A DNA stretch of 64,000 nt from Sycobia sp. Sy_11 (GCA_018907035.1 JACCIC010000200.1:682001-746000), one strand, 5' to 3'; shown: positions 23,319-36,472, counted from the first letter of the stretch. Program-made: numbers and translations. The notes: generated from the sequence alone by a model not told the origin.

Positions 23319-24345
23319 GTGAAGAAAATACACGAAGCCATGGCGCAAGACCCGAACGAAGTGATGGCGCTTAAGGAGCAGCTTCAGTATATTCAAGAAG
23401 AGCTGAAGAAAGCAGAAGAAGAGGCCAGAGCGCAACGTACGTATAGAAAGCAAATCGAGGAAAGATTTCAGGCTGTCAGCCCAGGAGCAAGCAGCTCTGC
23501 TAGTAATCCTCAAGTAGATCGTTACCGATAGACAGCCTGTATATAGTGTGGTGCCAGATATAAAGAATTCTATCGGAGATTTCTGTAGAAATGAGACGCC
23601 AGAGCAGGCGTCCGAGTGGTTACGAGATTTGCAGAATGCGAAGGAGACGCATCAGTGGCCAGATCAAGTGACTTATAGTAGCGCAAAAACACACTTAACA
23701 GGTGCAGCTCATAAGTGGATGATGGCTAAAGGCACAGAAATTTACAATTTCGACTCATTTCAAAGAAACTTTAAAAAGATGTTTACGGCTGCTACAGGAC
23801 CAGTTGAAAAATTCCAGACAATGATAGTAAGGATGCAAAGAGCATACGAAGCCACAACAGAATACTTTCATGATAAAGTACTTCTTTGTAAGAACCTTAA
23901 CCTGGGCATGAAGGACATCAAAAAGTAAATTGTTGATGGTTTATGGTTAAGGGAGCTGGGCCAGTACGTTCTCACGCAGCATTACGCTGACATAGAATCT
24001 ATGTATCGCGATATAATATCGTACGAGAGTATGGAGAAAAGTCAATGCGAACGCAACAACAGCAACAGGCAAATACCGTATCAGTCTCGACAAATTCAAC
24101 GGGCTCCACAGCACAGTTCATACTACCAAGTACAGCGGTCACCAGTGTCAACGCCGATGCAGACGATGATGCAGTGTACACCGCCGATCCAGATACAGCG
24201 AGCGTTGCCATCATCGGGGCAGCAAACAAGCAGCGAAAACAGAGCTGTTCGAAGTACTAATGATGTAAATAATAATCTAAATTCGCGAAGATGTTTTAAT
24301 TGTGATTCGAGTGATCATATATGGCCTGAATCTCAAGCGCCGCGG
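23319..24345 (+). pseudogene. Ty3/Gypsy gag, broken
   Basis: The frame starting at 23319 (or the Met at 23339) encodes a Glu/Lys-rich coiled coil (LKEQLQYIQEELKKAEEEAR). A frameshift near 23530 leads to a capsid domain (ASEWLRDLQNAKETHQWP, then LTGAAHKWMMAKG, about 23610-23730). A stop at 23926-23928 precedes a Gln/Ser-rich linker and a zinc knuckle CFNCDSSDHIWPES near 24290-24335, whose last Cys has been lost. It encodes the virion structural polyprotein of the element but cannot be translated intact. Confidence 0.8.
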
Positions 24346-25127
24346 CGAGCGATCATAAAAATAATAAATATATTATAGTTATTGTAGACAATTTGACGAA
24401 ATTCGTGTAACTGTACCCCGTTAAGGATGTAAAATCAATAACAACTATTAAAAAAATAAAACTATTCGTCAAATCGTTTGGTGCACCACTAAGAATTATT
24501 TCCGATCGCGGCACTGTATTTACTTCCGAAAATTTCGTAAAATTTTGTCAAAACTATGGTATTCGGCATACATTAAATTCAAATAGACATCCGCAAGCAA
24601 ACGGATTAGTAGAGCGGCTAAACGGTACAATCTTACCTGCGATGAGAGCGAACGTAATTATAACGGGAGAAAATGGATGCGACAGAAACATTAAAAATAT
24701 CAAAACCGATATAAATGCAACCATTTGTAAATCTACGGGCACGCCTTCATTCAAAGCACTGTACGGATATTTACCGCGGTTTCAAGAAGGATTTTCGCGT
24801 AATGTAACGACCAATTGTGAAACCTATTATCCGCCGATCAATATTCAGAATAATATCCGCGAACGAATACTCGAAAGTCAAAAAACGTATAAAGCGAGGT
24901 ATGATAAAAATCGCTTGAAAAATATAAAATTTGAAATCGGTGACGTCGTGTATATAAAAACAAATCCGATAGCTACTGGAGAATCGTGTAAATTACAAAC
25001 TAAATTTAAAGGTCCATTGGTGATAATAGATGTTTTACCATCAGACACATACAGAGTGAAAAGACTGTCAAGTCTCGAAACAGACTCGCGCACGATAACA
25101 GCGCACGTTAGTCAAATTAAAATATAG
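24346..25127 (+). pseudogene. Ty3/Gypsy integrase, joined directly to gag
   Basis: Immediately after the knuckle the frame reads NKYIIVIVDNLTKF and continues IISDRGTVFTSENF and HPQANGLVERLNGT, giving a D...D35E core with 35 residues between the second Asp and the Glu. The C-terminal part (24642-25127) includes YKARYDKNRLKNIKF, GDVVYIKT and LQTKFKGPLVIIDVLPSDTY, the SH3-like tail. The zinc-binding N-terminus of integrase plus all of protease, RT and RNase H are missing. At least one stop lies near 24410. Confidence 0.85.
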
Positions 25128-25536
25128 AAAGGGTTTGATATTAACAATGAATGCGGATCAGAGCTTAATATGCCAACCGATCGCAAAGAACCACTGATGC
25201 AAATAGATAACTATAGAAATTGTAATGATAATGCGGCCGATGTAAATAAAGCATATGATAACGACACTAATGTAAGAAGAAGTAAGCGTAAACGCAAAGT
25301 AACGCACTTTTACGGCGTATACTAGAACATACTGCGTAGAATAAGAGCGAAAATAAAGTTATAATAATTGTAATAACTTATTTTGTATTAAACAATATTC
25401 TATTAAATTAATTGTATTGTATTAAATAAAGATGATAAGAATAAATGTATGTGATTGTATGATGAAAAAAAAAACTAATTGTAAAGCGCACTCTATCCGT
25501 ATTGTTTGAGGACAAACAATCTCCAGGATGGCCGAG

Positions 25537-25915
25537 TGTTAGAGACAAGTTGCGACATGATTTCTATGTAAGTATGAGTGAAGACTCGAAATGTACCGTT
25601 ATGCGCCATGCGATAGATCTAAAGCGTCATAACCGGGGGAAAAATAGTCATTAAACAGGTTCGTACAAGTACGTGTACCTAAGGTACTCAGCGAGGTATA
25701 GAGTAAGGAAAGAACAAAATAGAAGGGCAGACTTGTGGCATCAACGATCGAGTGAAGATCGTGGCGCGAATGCGCAGCATTAGTTTTGAAGTAGCTATTA
25801 ATAATTATTATATTTGTATTGTTCGGTTAAGAAGTTATCGTAAATATAGCTTTATTATTATAATTGTTTATTGAAGAGTTATTTTATTAATCCTGACAAC
25901 GTCCCAATGCATCTT

Positions 25916-25920
<5 letters not shown>
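25537..25920 (+). mobile_element. Ty3/Gypsy 3' LTR (384 bp)
   Basis: Same length as the 5' LTR with few differences visible by eye (for example AAGGATGAG versus AAGTATGAG, and CGCCTCAATCC versus CGTCCCAATGC). It is followed directly by (TA)n, as on the left side of the element. Confidence 0.9.

Positions 25921-25966
<46 letters not shown>
25921..25966. repeat. (TA)n microsatellite at Gypsy LTR edge
   Basis: Uninterrupted TA dinucleotides. Together with 22815-22838 they indicate insertion into a pre-existing array. Confidence 0.95.
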
Positions 25967-25969
<3 letters not shown>

Positions 25970-26239
25970 GTCAATATAACTAATTTTTATTATTGAATGA
26001 TTTTTCTTTAAAATATCAGTGACCATTAACGAAGCTGTTGTGTTTATTGCCTAAGCAACCTAATAACTGAGAAACCCATGACGAACATCGCAGTATAGTG
26101 ACTTTAATATACAACTCTTAGCATTCCTCTAGTTTTTTATAATTTGCACACTATATATTTCTGTATAGAAATTAAATTGTTAGAAATCGTCGTGAAAAGC
26201 CTAAGAATTTTGTTAGGTGTACTTACGACAGACAATTAT

Positions 26240-26880
26240 TATATATTACGAGGTCAGACCATTAAGTAATAAAACAAAATTAAAAAGTCGAGTATATTTA
26301 AAAACTAAGGTGCATCGCTGCGATCTCCTTCAAAGTAGTCCCCTGTCGCATCTATACAGTTATTCTAACGCGTTTTCCAGTTTTCGTAACAATTCTGGAA
26401 TACTTCTTGGGGTACCTCTCCGAGTACCCTCGTCACAGATTCTTGGATGTCTTCAACGGAGTCAAATTATCGACCTGTGACGAATTTTTTCAAATGGCGG
26501 AATAGGAAAAAGTCGCACGGTGACCTGTCCGATGAATGGGGCGGTTGTGGTAATGTTGCGATACCTTTAGATGCCAAAAACTGAGAGACACTGCACAATT
26601 TATGACAGAGAGCATTGTCGTGATGCAGAACCTAAGTCTTCGCGATATCTGAACGCACTCTGAATAACCTTTTTCGTAATTTTTCGAGCACGGTATAGTA
26701 GAATACTTGATTTACAGTTTATCCAGGTGGTACAAACTCTTTGTGAACCACCCCTTTGCTTTCGAAGAAGTAAATGAACATGGTTTTCACTTTGCACTTG
26801 CTCACTACGACTCAGGGCGTCACTACCATACACTTTGAGCACTTTGTCATAAGTTTCTGTCATGTACTGTCACATATTTT
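26240..26880 (-). mobile_element. Mariner transposase remnant (minus strand)
   Basis: The minus strand from 26863 encodes MTETYDKVLKVYGSDALSRS, then in another frame a block resembling MFIYFFESKGVVHKEF, then a His-Asp-Asn region, SDRSPCDFFLFRHLKKFV (about 26530-26490) and a tail GDYFEGDRSD near 26315. The right inverted tip ACGAGGTCAGACCATTAAGT lies at 26249. A large part between the helix-turn-helix and the first catalytic Asp is missing, and frames alternate. Confidence 0.7.
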
Positions 26881-26889
26881 CGTAGAGAT

Positions 26890-27070
26890 CTACTAACACA
26901 TTTTATCTGATTGCGTAGAAGACTAGCATAACTGAATCTTTAGCGTCGCAGACTAACGTATTGAATTTGTTTGCGCCATAGACTAGCACGAAACTTAATT
27001 TTGCATCGAAAAATAATACATACCATCTACTTTCGAAGAAGATTAACATTATTGGTAATTTTGCAATCGT
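26890..27070. repeat. Short degenerate ~55 bp repeat
   Basis: Variants of GCGTAGAAGACTAGCATAAC recur three or four times (about 26915, 26960-26985, 27035). Confidence 0.4.
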
Positions 27071-28149
27071 AAAATCATACTTTTCTCATACTTGATGGAT
27101 AAATAACCTAATTACATGAAAGGTCTCCTTGCGGTTAAATAGCAATTATATACAACTCGAGGTTTATATTCATATATTTCATATCTATCAGCGTGTCTTC
27201 TATACGATAACATAACACGATTATTTATTCATTGATACAATAATACTATTTGCTGACCATGCTCTCGGGCATTAGAATACTTTGTTCAGTAGTATATATG
27301 CTCCAAGGGGTAGTAATATATTTAAACCTCTAATTTCAATAAATTGTAGGTTCCAGTTCAATTCTTAAGAATCTGAATTTATGTTTTTTAAAAAATCTTT
27401 TTCGTATCGCATATACATATACGGCAATTCTACAAAGTTCCATGAAGGCAATCATATTGATACCATAATACCGAAATAGTATACACTCTATATCAGAAAA
27501 CTATAGTTTTCTTATTCTAATACATTCTTCGTAATTAATAATGTAAGATACATTTGTTTTTTATGTTCTGAAGTATTACTCAATTTAAAACAAAGTTTCA
27601 GAAGGCCACTCTTTTTTCAAAATACATCGTATACAATTTATTGCTATAATATCAAAGTTTGAAACGATTCAGTGATTCGTTTAAAAAAACGAAGTCTCCT
27701 TAAGTTTAATTTTCAAAATAGAAATTCATAAATACATTATGATATTTTAATTTATATAAATTTAAATCTGCATGTATTAGTAGGCTTTTTTCCTGATTTG
27801 AATTTATATAAATAATTGCAAAAATTTTAATATTAACTGATGTTAAACAAATTTAATAAGAATTAAAAATACTTATGTTGATTATTTATTAACAAACTAA
27901 TATAAATATTCTTATCCGTCTTACAGATCTATTGTAATGATTTTCAAAATATGCTTCTTTATAGCCATTCCAAAGAATTGAGAATATAAAATTATTATGA
28001 CTATCACTATTCCGTGAAAGACAAATATGGTTAGTAAGGGACGATCCCACGAACCTCTCTATCAATTTATGGATCTATATCCCAAGAAGCTGAGTTCCGC
28101 GTTTGGAGCATGCTGATTTATATTTTTTCTTTTAAAATTTTTTGTTTAA

Positions 28150-28330
28150 TATTAATCTTTGCATTTACGTAAATGTATCTGATTATCTTTTTTTTTATGT
28201 TACTTAACGTCGCTTTATTTATACTTCCAAATATCGGTGTTAATCAGCGACGGAGGTCTACGATGTAAACAAAGTACATGTAAATTATTACAGCGGTGCT
28301 TGTATCAATCGGCCGAGATCAGGATTTAGA
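28150..28330 (+). repeat. Dispersed repeat shared with 47060-47240
   Basis: Shares AATCAGCGACGGAGGTCTAC and CATGTAAATTATTACAG.GG with 47060-47240 in the same orientation. Unclassified. A TTTAGA-type run follows at 28355-28405. Confidence 0.65.
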
Positions 28331-28641
28331 CTCACCAAGTTACTAGTTCACCTCATTTAGATTTAGATTTAGATTTGCATTTAGATTCTTATTTAGATTT
28401 ACATTTAGACCATCAAGTTACTAGCCCTTCGCTCTAGCGATCGAGCAATCGTAGGCCTTTATCTGAATATCTATTCATGTTAAATTTTATAAAATATTGT
28501 ATTGTACTTGCAGTGACAATGGCAATGAAATGAAACCACTTGCAGCTGCTACTATACGATAAAAATATTTATTATTAATTTACTATATGAAACAATCTAT
28601 ATAGTAATAATTTATACTTAATTAATTTAATGAATTTGCAG

Positions 28642-28793
28642 GTTCAGAATCGCGTGCACATTACAAAAAGATGCAGTTTCAACGACAAAAATTGGTTAAG
28701 AACAAGATCAATCATGACATAACTCTTACACCACGGGATTTTAATTATGACAATCATCACTATCAATATTTAAAATACTCGAAGCGGACTAAG
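28642..28793 (+). CDS. Cow: Testican/Cow exon with GC splice donor
   Basis: The acceptor TTTGCAG| precedes two bases that complete the Arg codon opened by the Kazal exon. Fifty codons follow, including SRAHYKKMQFQRQKLVKNK and RDFNYDNHHYQYLKYSKRTK. The segment is basic and Tyr-rich, as expected for the linker between the Kazal and calcium-binding domains. The frame stays open past the exon to 28898, but the matching phase and the strong consensus AAG|GCAAGT at 28791-28799 place a GC donor at 28794. With that donor the next exon (39912) joins in phase 0. No GT donor nearby gives a correct phase. Confidence 0.75.
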
Positions 28794-28932
28794 GCAAGTT
28801 ACCTTACATATCTGAACGGGGAAAAATTGTCAATTAAAAATTGCAATATCTCTGGTCGAAATGTAACCATTTTCAATAGGTTGGAAACTAGTTACTAGGT
28901 ATTAAAAATAAAATTAACTATCATGGCTTATA

Positions 28933-31249
28933 GTCCAGGAGCCAGCAACATATTTTCATGACCAATTTATCCTCAGTTGAAAAATAGTTTAAATGATTCT
29001 TTTGAATGTACTGAAGAGTGGAGCGATCGTCCGCTACGGCACCTAATCTAGATCTGGCAACGCCAGGCAGCCAATCATTATGAAAATGTTAAAAAAAAAA
29101 TGATAAAAACCAGGTTTTATGAAATAATTTTGAGTTTAGAAAAAAATTGTTCAAACAAAAGTTGAAGATCCTATTCAAATGAATTTTTTATGTTCTATCC
29201 ATTGTTTATGAAAAGCTAATAATCATCGAGAAAAGCGCCATTAATAATAAGCGTTTTCACCTACTGTAATCAGCCCAAATCATGATCGCTACGTCAGGGA
29301 TCTACCGCGCTGCTCAGATGATACATAGTACAAGTACTTTTTAATTTGTAATTTTGCTCATAAAATTATAGTTTTAAAGCAAATACATATGGAATGTAAA
29401 AAATTTATTTTAGGTAAGTCTCCAAATTTTGTTTAAAACAATATTTAACAAACTCTATTGTTCTATATGTAATCATTTATATGTTATTATATACAAAGTA
29501 TTTAATACTTTTCAGCCTAAAATTCGAAGAACTTTGTTTATAACATTCATTTTTCTAATTTGATCATCACAAATATATTTTAGTTAGAAAAATAATATAT
29601 AAAGTCTCATTAATTTATTAGAAATGCATTTTCCTATTATAATAGTTTTGTGGAGTGGCTTGGAAGGTGCTGTATTTAAAAGTGGTTTCAATCTTTAAAA
29701 AATTGTACACTCGCATCACACTCTGTCATAGAATTCTATAACAGATAAAAATATACAAAAATTATTAAAATGACAATAACATTCTAGAAAATGTATTAGG
29801 TCATCTGATGATAGTGCACCAAGCGAGATATCCATCGTGTTTCAGGTCCCCCGAAAGCGCGTGCTACAACTGTAGTTTTAATCATCAGTGCCGATTTTTC
29901 CTCCCAAAATTCTTTTTCCATCTTGTTCTACAATACATATAAGTTTATTTGCAATAATTTTTAGGACTGCAACAATCTGGAATTGAAGCTGTAAATTTTA
30001 AACTGCAGTTGAAGTGCACTTTACTCACGTTTCTATTATAGGAAACGTACTTTCATTGCTTCAGCGGACATACATTCCAGATTGTTGCAATCCTGAAAAT
30101 TATTATAAATGAACTTACATGTATTGTAGAACAAGGTGAAAAAAGAATTTTGCGAGGATAAATCGGAACTGATGGTTAAAACTGCAGTTATAGCACGCGC
30201 TTTCGGGGGACCTGAAATACGATGACCTAATATATTTTCCAGAATGTTATTGTCATTTGAATAATTTTTATAGATTTATACCTGTTATATTATTCTTTGA
30301 TAGAATGTAATACGAGCGTACATAATTTCTGTAATTTTGCAAGCACTTTTAAATGATTTTATCGCATGCATTATACCCGTATATGAATATTTAATTCTTA
30401 TAAATTAAAGAGTCGTGTATATTATTGTAATAATTTATAAATTTTTCTGGAAAAAAATTCTGTAATATTTAAAGAAATAAACTATATATATATAAATATA
30501 TCACTATCATACTTCCATATAACAAATTTCTTGAACCGTTATTGTATTTTAGTATTTTTTATTTATTTATGATGAAAAATTATAACAATTAGGAAAAAGT
30601 TTTTCCAAATAACTTTTAGAGCTTTGGGACATTAATATTATACATCAAATTGGCTGAATTAATACTGAAATAGTAAAAAACATTAAAAACATTGTATATA
30701 ATAATAAATAAATGATAGTATATGAAACAAAAGAAAGTTTGTTAAAAATTAATTTAAACAAAATTTGGAGATCTACCTAATATAACTTTTTTACATTCGA
30801 TATATTTTTGCTTTAAAACTATCATTTTATGAACAAAATTACAAATTCAAAAGTATGTGTACCATGTATCACTGAGCAGCGAGGTAGCACCCTGACGTAT
30901 CAACTATGACTTGGTTGATAGCAGTTCGAAATATTCATAATTAATTGCATTGTTCTCCATAATTATTAATTTTGGAGCAAAAATGGATAGAACACACAAA
31001 ATTTATTTCAATAGGATCTATAACTTTTGTTTGAATAATTTTTTTCTAAACTCAAAATTATTTCATAAAACCTAGTTTTTATCAATTTTTTATCATCTTT
31101 ACAAAGTTTGGGTGCCTGGCGTTGCCATATCTGACATAATTAACGCAGCGAACGATCACTAAGCTTTAGAGGATATTAGAACGAATCATTTAAACTAATT
31201 TTCGGCCGAGGATAAATATATGACATAAAAATGTCGCTGGCTCCCGGAC
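28933..31249. mobile_element. Foldback-type element with ~1.05-1.2 kb inverted arms
   Basis: The left tip GTCCAGGAGCCAGC (28933) and the inverted right tip GTCCGGGAGCCAGC (31249) are each next to TA. Matching inverted blocks run through both arms, for example TTTAAATGATTC (about 28990 / 31185), AACTTTTGTTTGAA-type sequence (29150 / 31025), GGTCCCCCGAAAGCGCGTGCTA (29848 / 30215 inverted) and CAACAATCTGGAAT (29970 / 30075 inverted). The central loop is about 29985-30068. No transposase frame is present. Confidence 0.8.
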
Positions 31250-31570
31250 TATTGATACTAGGCAGAACTTAGAATGAAAAATGTGAACATTGTTAATAAA
31301 CCTATGAAAGAGGTAGAAACTAGGATTAAAGCTGGAATCTTGTGTCTCGCTAGTAAATGAACATTTTATTTCGAATGTAAGTTTCAATTACTACAATCGA
31401 AAAATTAATATTTATACAATATTATGATATTATGTTGTTTTATATACACGTAATAAGTTTATGCCATTGCTATTATAATAATATTATAGTTATTATTTAT
31501 TATAAATACATATTGTAGAAGGATTTTTATAAATTAACATGGCTTTGGACATTTGATTATTTTAACTATG

Positions 31571-31650
31571 TCTTCTACCGTCCGAACAGGAAAGTCATCG
31601 TAGAAGTCGTCCCGCCATACCTGGACATCGTTTCCTACCTAGAGGTGGTG
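31571..31650 (+). repeat. 60 bp satellite, 1-1.5 isolated units
   Basis: TCTTCTACCGTCCGAACAGG and CGTAGAAGTCGTC followed by CATACCTGGACATCGT match the unit arrayed at 56490-57378. Confidence 0.7.
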
Positions 31651-31654
31651 ACCT

Positions 31655-32490
31655 TTTTTATATGGACTTTACGATTTTATCCATGTCTATCTTCGTTGGT
31701 AAAACATTCCTGAATACTCGATTGAACAGACACTAATTTTTATGCAGCATAATTTCACGAACTCGCTGCAATATATTTTATTAACTGTGCGCTATGATCG
31801 ATTTTAACTTCGGCTTTTGGTAAAGATCACTCTTAAATACCCTGTTACTAGGTTTCTTCATAACGAAATACCTTGTTTATAGCTTAAAATATTTAGTATT
31901 TCTACCAGGGCAGTGTCTTGTAATTTGATCACAAACTGTAACAATTAATAAAATGACTATATTTTCTAATAAATGTTACTAGATTAAATGGTAATTTTTT
32001 AATTTTTTACTAATAAAATTGTTTTTTAAGCATTTTAATTTTGTTTCATTTACACGGAACAGTAATTTTTTATATTTATTGGTGTAGTTATTGTACACTA
32101 TGTCATGTACAACAATTTTTTGCTATATATTTATAGCGAATGTAGAAATGAATAAGTTGTCAGTAATTGAAGGTAAATTCAATTTATACAAGGTGTGTAT
32201 CTAGTATTTGTACAGAGCAAACTAATTGACCCGGGATGCCATAGACTTATATCAGACATAATAGGGGAGATAGCTAATGCTCATGTTCGATACTGCAGTA
32301 AAATTTTGATCTTCAGCGCCACAGTGGTAAACGTAGGTGCTTTATTTGTACGATTTCCTAGGTGTTGGTTTTCGAGCTTGTGCGATCGAGGGGGTGACGA
32401 CTATCCAGTAAGGGGAACATCGGAACAATAGATTTAATAAACGGTATTAACTGGTCCCGAAGAAATGTTTAAAATATGTCTATATTTTCT
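31655..32490. other. AT-rich non-coding intronic DNA
   Basis: No recognised element. The short open frame at 32195-32431 has no motif. Confidence 0.6.
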
Positions 32491-32494
32491 TATA

Positions 32495-33682
32495 TTAGGA
32501 GGCGAACTTAGTTTCCGACCTTTTCTAACTGAAAAAGGACATATCTGATCAAAAATCGATATAATTTAGCTTAATCAATATATTTTTCGTCATTTTTTAA
32601 TTTTTCTGATCTTTCTCGCAATATGGCGATACCGTGGCGAAGGAGCCATGGTGGTTTCGAGGCGATCCAATCATCCACAAATTCTCGCACTTTTTGAACA
32701 TGTCGGAAGTGCTTATCAACGAGATCCTGCTGCATCGATCTAAATAGATGATAATCAGAAGGCGCTATGTCCAGCGAATACTCTGGGCGCGGCAGCACCT
32801 CCCATTCGAGCTGCAAAAGGATGTTTTTGACGGCTTTCGCAGCATGTCGCCGAGTGTTGCCATACAAGAGAATGACTTTGCGCCTCTTGCTTGCGATTGC
32901 TAACATATATTCGATCAATTTCTGTTGGAAATTTTATTCGGATTTAGCAGCTCGTAGTTCAGCACAACCTGTTGGTCCCACCAAATTTACGGCAATACCT
33001 TTTGGCCATTGTGAACGGTTGGCCTGGAACCACCCATGACTTTTTGCGTTTCAATTTGTCTTAGTATATCCACTTTTCATCGCCAGTAACAATACGCCAC
33101 AGAAAACTCATCTTTTTTGCCTGGCAAGTAAAGACAGTGCGATGTTGTATCGATTCATAATGGCACTTTCTGTCAAATCGTGCGGCATCCATTTTCCTTT
33201 TTTATTAATATTTTCCATCGCATGTAAACTTATTAGCGAGTTCTTTCTGCATTTGAGCTGAGTTTTCATCCAACAATGCTAGCAATTCACTATCTTCAAA
33301 CTTTTTCAGTTGTCCAGAACGTTTTTTTATCATTAAAATCAGTATTTCCACTTCTAAACCGCTGAAACCACTATTTACAAGTTTTAAGCGATGGAGCTTG
33401 TAGCATGTAGGATAATAGTCTTGAAGCAAGCGATAAGTTTCTGCTACAATTTTTTTCAAATCAAAATAGTGAAAAAGGACATGTCAAAAAAAGATTGATC
33501 ACGATTCATTTTTCACTGATCAAAAAATTATAATGTTTACACAAATGATGGAGCCTGTTAACTGAGTTTTATTAGTAAATGTCAAAACTAAAAAATTAGT
33601 ACTAGATCCGACACATCTGAATTTTCGTACTACTTATATGACTATCTAAACGTGAAGATCTGAAACTAAGTTCGTCTCCTAA
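32495..33682 (-). mobile_element. Mariner, near full length, inactivated (minus strand)
   Basis: The tips TTAGGAGGCGAACTTAGTTT (32495) and, inverted, TTAGGAGACGAACTTAGTTT (33682) flank 1188 bp, with TA on both sides. The minus-strand N-terminal part (33459-33205) has a helix-turn-helix-type sequence with KKRSGQLKKFEDSELLALLD. The C-terminal frame (32918-32571) has YSLDIAPSDYHLFRSMQQDL and HGIAILRERSEKLKND. The middle block HDNARPH-like reads YGNTRRH, so the second catalytic Asp is lost. It is a sister copy of 38282-39439 in opposite orientation. Confidence 0.85.
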
Positions 33683-33689
33683 TATATAT

Positions 33690-34252
33690 TTATTTTCTTT
33701 CAATTTTGAATTTAAATCTTAATAATAAGACTACAAGTTGATATAAACAATTCCACTTTCTCTAAATTAAGTATGTAATAACATTTAACACACTTTTATA
33801 TCATAAATTTTATATCATTACTATTTACATTATATCATGCAATATACTAAAGAATGTAATTTACATTATTGTACTATCACACTGAGATAAAAATTTGTAT
33901 AAATTCAAATAAATTAAATTCGTAACAGTATAGTTATTTGAATCAAACGAATATATTTATTTAAAGTAAATTACATTCATTAATATTAATTCCATATTTA
34001 TTCGAATACAACTAATATTTATTTAAATTTTCATTTATTTAAAGTAAAAACATACATATTTAAAACGAATGAATGGTTTGAAATTTGGAATAAGTTATGT
34101 CTTTGAAACAAATAATTAAATTTATTTGAATAACTAAAATATATTTATTACATTACACTAAATAAATTATTGAGAAGTATTAAAATATTTCTTGAATTTT
34201 ATCAACGGAATTAGATAAACATACAAAATAAAGTTAAATAAATAGATATCTG

Positions 34253-34315
<63 letters not shown>

Positions 34316-35480
34316 TGTAAGACATACAGGAATTTCTTCGTAGGTAGGAATTTCTCCCTATATGTGTTAAGCGAAAATTAGAATGAAAAATAAAAAGGAA
34401 AGAGAGAGAAATGGATAGAGGTATATTATAATAAGGAATATAATATAATAAAATTTTGTATTATTATAAAAGAAAACCTGTGTGCTGTAGTTCGAAAAAT
34501 TTTTTTGTTAAAGGTTCGGTGATTCGGTGGCAATATCATCTGTATAATTTACTTTTTTCATTCGTGTTGAATAATATTGAGATTAGTTCTGTAATAATAT
34601 TACAATATCAATCAGACTATTATTATCTTTGATAATACTTTCGAGTTTAACAAATCTGTGCCACTATTGTCTCAAATTCATTCTTGACAATATTTTTGTT
34701 AAATATAAACTCAGGAGAGATTATGTTATACCGTGAAGAATATATTTTGATTCTCTCCTTGCAACTTTGGATTGCAAATTTGGGCGTCGTTATTTAAGGT
34801 TGGTGTATTTTCTTAGTAATCATATTTATTTCAAATCGGATAGAAAGTAATTTATTCGGTTTTACTTAATATAAAAAACGAATCATTAAATAATTCAAAA
34901 ATGTTATATATTTAGTATAACGAATTATAAATGGGAGAAAGAAATAGAGAAAACATCATAGATTCGTATGATATAAGAATAACAAGCGTGCACGCATAAC
35001 TTGGTAGTAGTTATTCCGGGTCTCCGTAAGGCAGTGTTCTCGTTACTTAGTCTATCTAGTAGACCTATAAATTTTCTCTCTCGCACCTTGTGTGAATGGA
35101 AACGCGCATTAGTATAGCGCGAGTGCATAATAGGCAGGGATAGAATATTATTTATTATAATTTTACAAAATTTAAGAAAACTAAATATTTTTGTTTATTC
35201 AAATAAATAAGTTTTTCTTTCTTTTTCTTTATTTGTAATAGAAAATCTCTCGATATCCCTTTTACCTGATTATTGTCCTGTCCTTGCCTGGATTATTGAT
35301 AATACATTGATATAATTTATTATTAAAAATAATTAAAAATAAATAAATTCCAGGAAAAAAGGTAAGTCCGAGGAAAACTAATAGTAAAGAACCTACGGCT
35401 CACCCAAATTGTTTTTAAAACAATTTAAACCGTTTGGGGTTCTTTAAACCTCTATTAACGGTGACTTTTATCGGACATCA
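33690..35480. other. AT-rich intronic DNA with (TA)n
   Basis: Contains (TA)n at about 34257-34311. Nothing else recognised. Confidence 0.6.
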
Positions 35481-35499
35481 ATTAAATAAGTACCCCGTT

Positions 35500-35502
<3 letters not shown>

Positions 35503-35549
<47 letters not shown>
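35503..35549. repeat. (TA)n microsatellite between LTR-like tips
   Basis: The array is preceded by CCCCGTTACA and followed by TGTAAGGAG, both LTR-like ends. Confidence 0.8.
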
Positions 35550-35551
<2 letters not shown>

Positions 35552-36472
35552 AAGGAGTACTTAGGCATATAAGAGGAACGCCTCTGAGATTAACTATTTA
35601 ATCCCGGACATATATAATTAATTCTTGTGGACCGTAAGATCCACCGACATATTCCACAAACTTACCTTTTTTCCCGATATTCCTTTTCTTTTTATTTTAA
35701 TAACCTAAATAAGGAAAATACTAAAAGGAGGGAACCGACGGTTTATTATAACAGGAAATATACAAGGAAATATATTTAAATATTTTTATATGAAAAGTAA
35801 TCAAATTAAAATAATTTTAATTTATGAAAAATTAATTTATTAATTATAAATAATTATAATAAATATCAGATACTAGCTCTACCGATCGGCAACCGCGTTC
35901 GTCTGATGCTCGCTATCCATATACACAAGTGTGTGGGTGCGAGGGAATCATTTACGTGTAGAGTGGTATAGAGAATAAAGTATTAGAGTGTCACCTTACG
36001 AACGAATAGAGAAGCGCTCCCTCCATAAAATATATACGCGTACATCGATCTCTCCAATGAGTATTCCATTGGTTTAGTTTTCTCTACTACATGTATAAGA
36101 GAGCCAAACCACTCTATCCCTCACATACGTACACGAACTTTTGATTTTGAATATTGAATAAAGAAAATGAATTGCGATTCAAGAGCAAGCTCACAAACTA
36201 GACATTATAATTATTATAACTATAATACAATTATTATTATTGTATTTTTCTAAAATTCTTATTGTAATGTTTTGACGCCTTGACACAAAATTGGTCAAAC
36301 GGTTTCGTAAATACCCGATCGACTAATTTGTCATGTATAAAAGGGTGAGTTTTCCGCCCCAAAATCAGTTTTCTCTGTGATAATTTTGTCGCATTACTTA
36401 ATCGTCGAACCTCGTAAATATAACTGAAGCTACTGCGTAAGCTATCCCGAGGTGAAAACGGAAACGTTACAA
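35549..36472. mobile_element. Possible solo LTR
   Basis: The segment starts TGTAAGG and ends CGTTACA, and holds a TATA-like ATGTATAAAAGGG at about 36330 followed by AATCAGTTTTCTC, a plausible LTR promoter. No second copy, primer-binding site or target duplication was found. Confidence 0.3.

Noticed and set aside
24642..25127. A 161-codon frame that could be taken for a host gene.
   Set aside because: It contains the Gypsy integrase C-terminal blocks and lies between two matching LTRs.
28355..28405. A TTTAGA-rich run that might be telomere-like.
   Set aside because: The insect telomere unit is TTAGG. This is a short irregular hexamer run in an intron.
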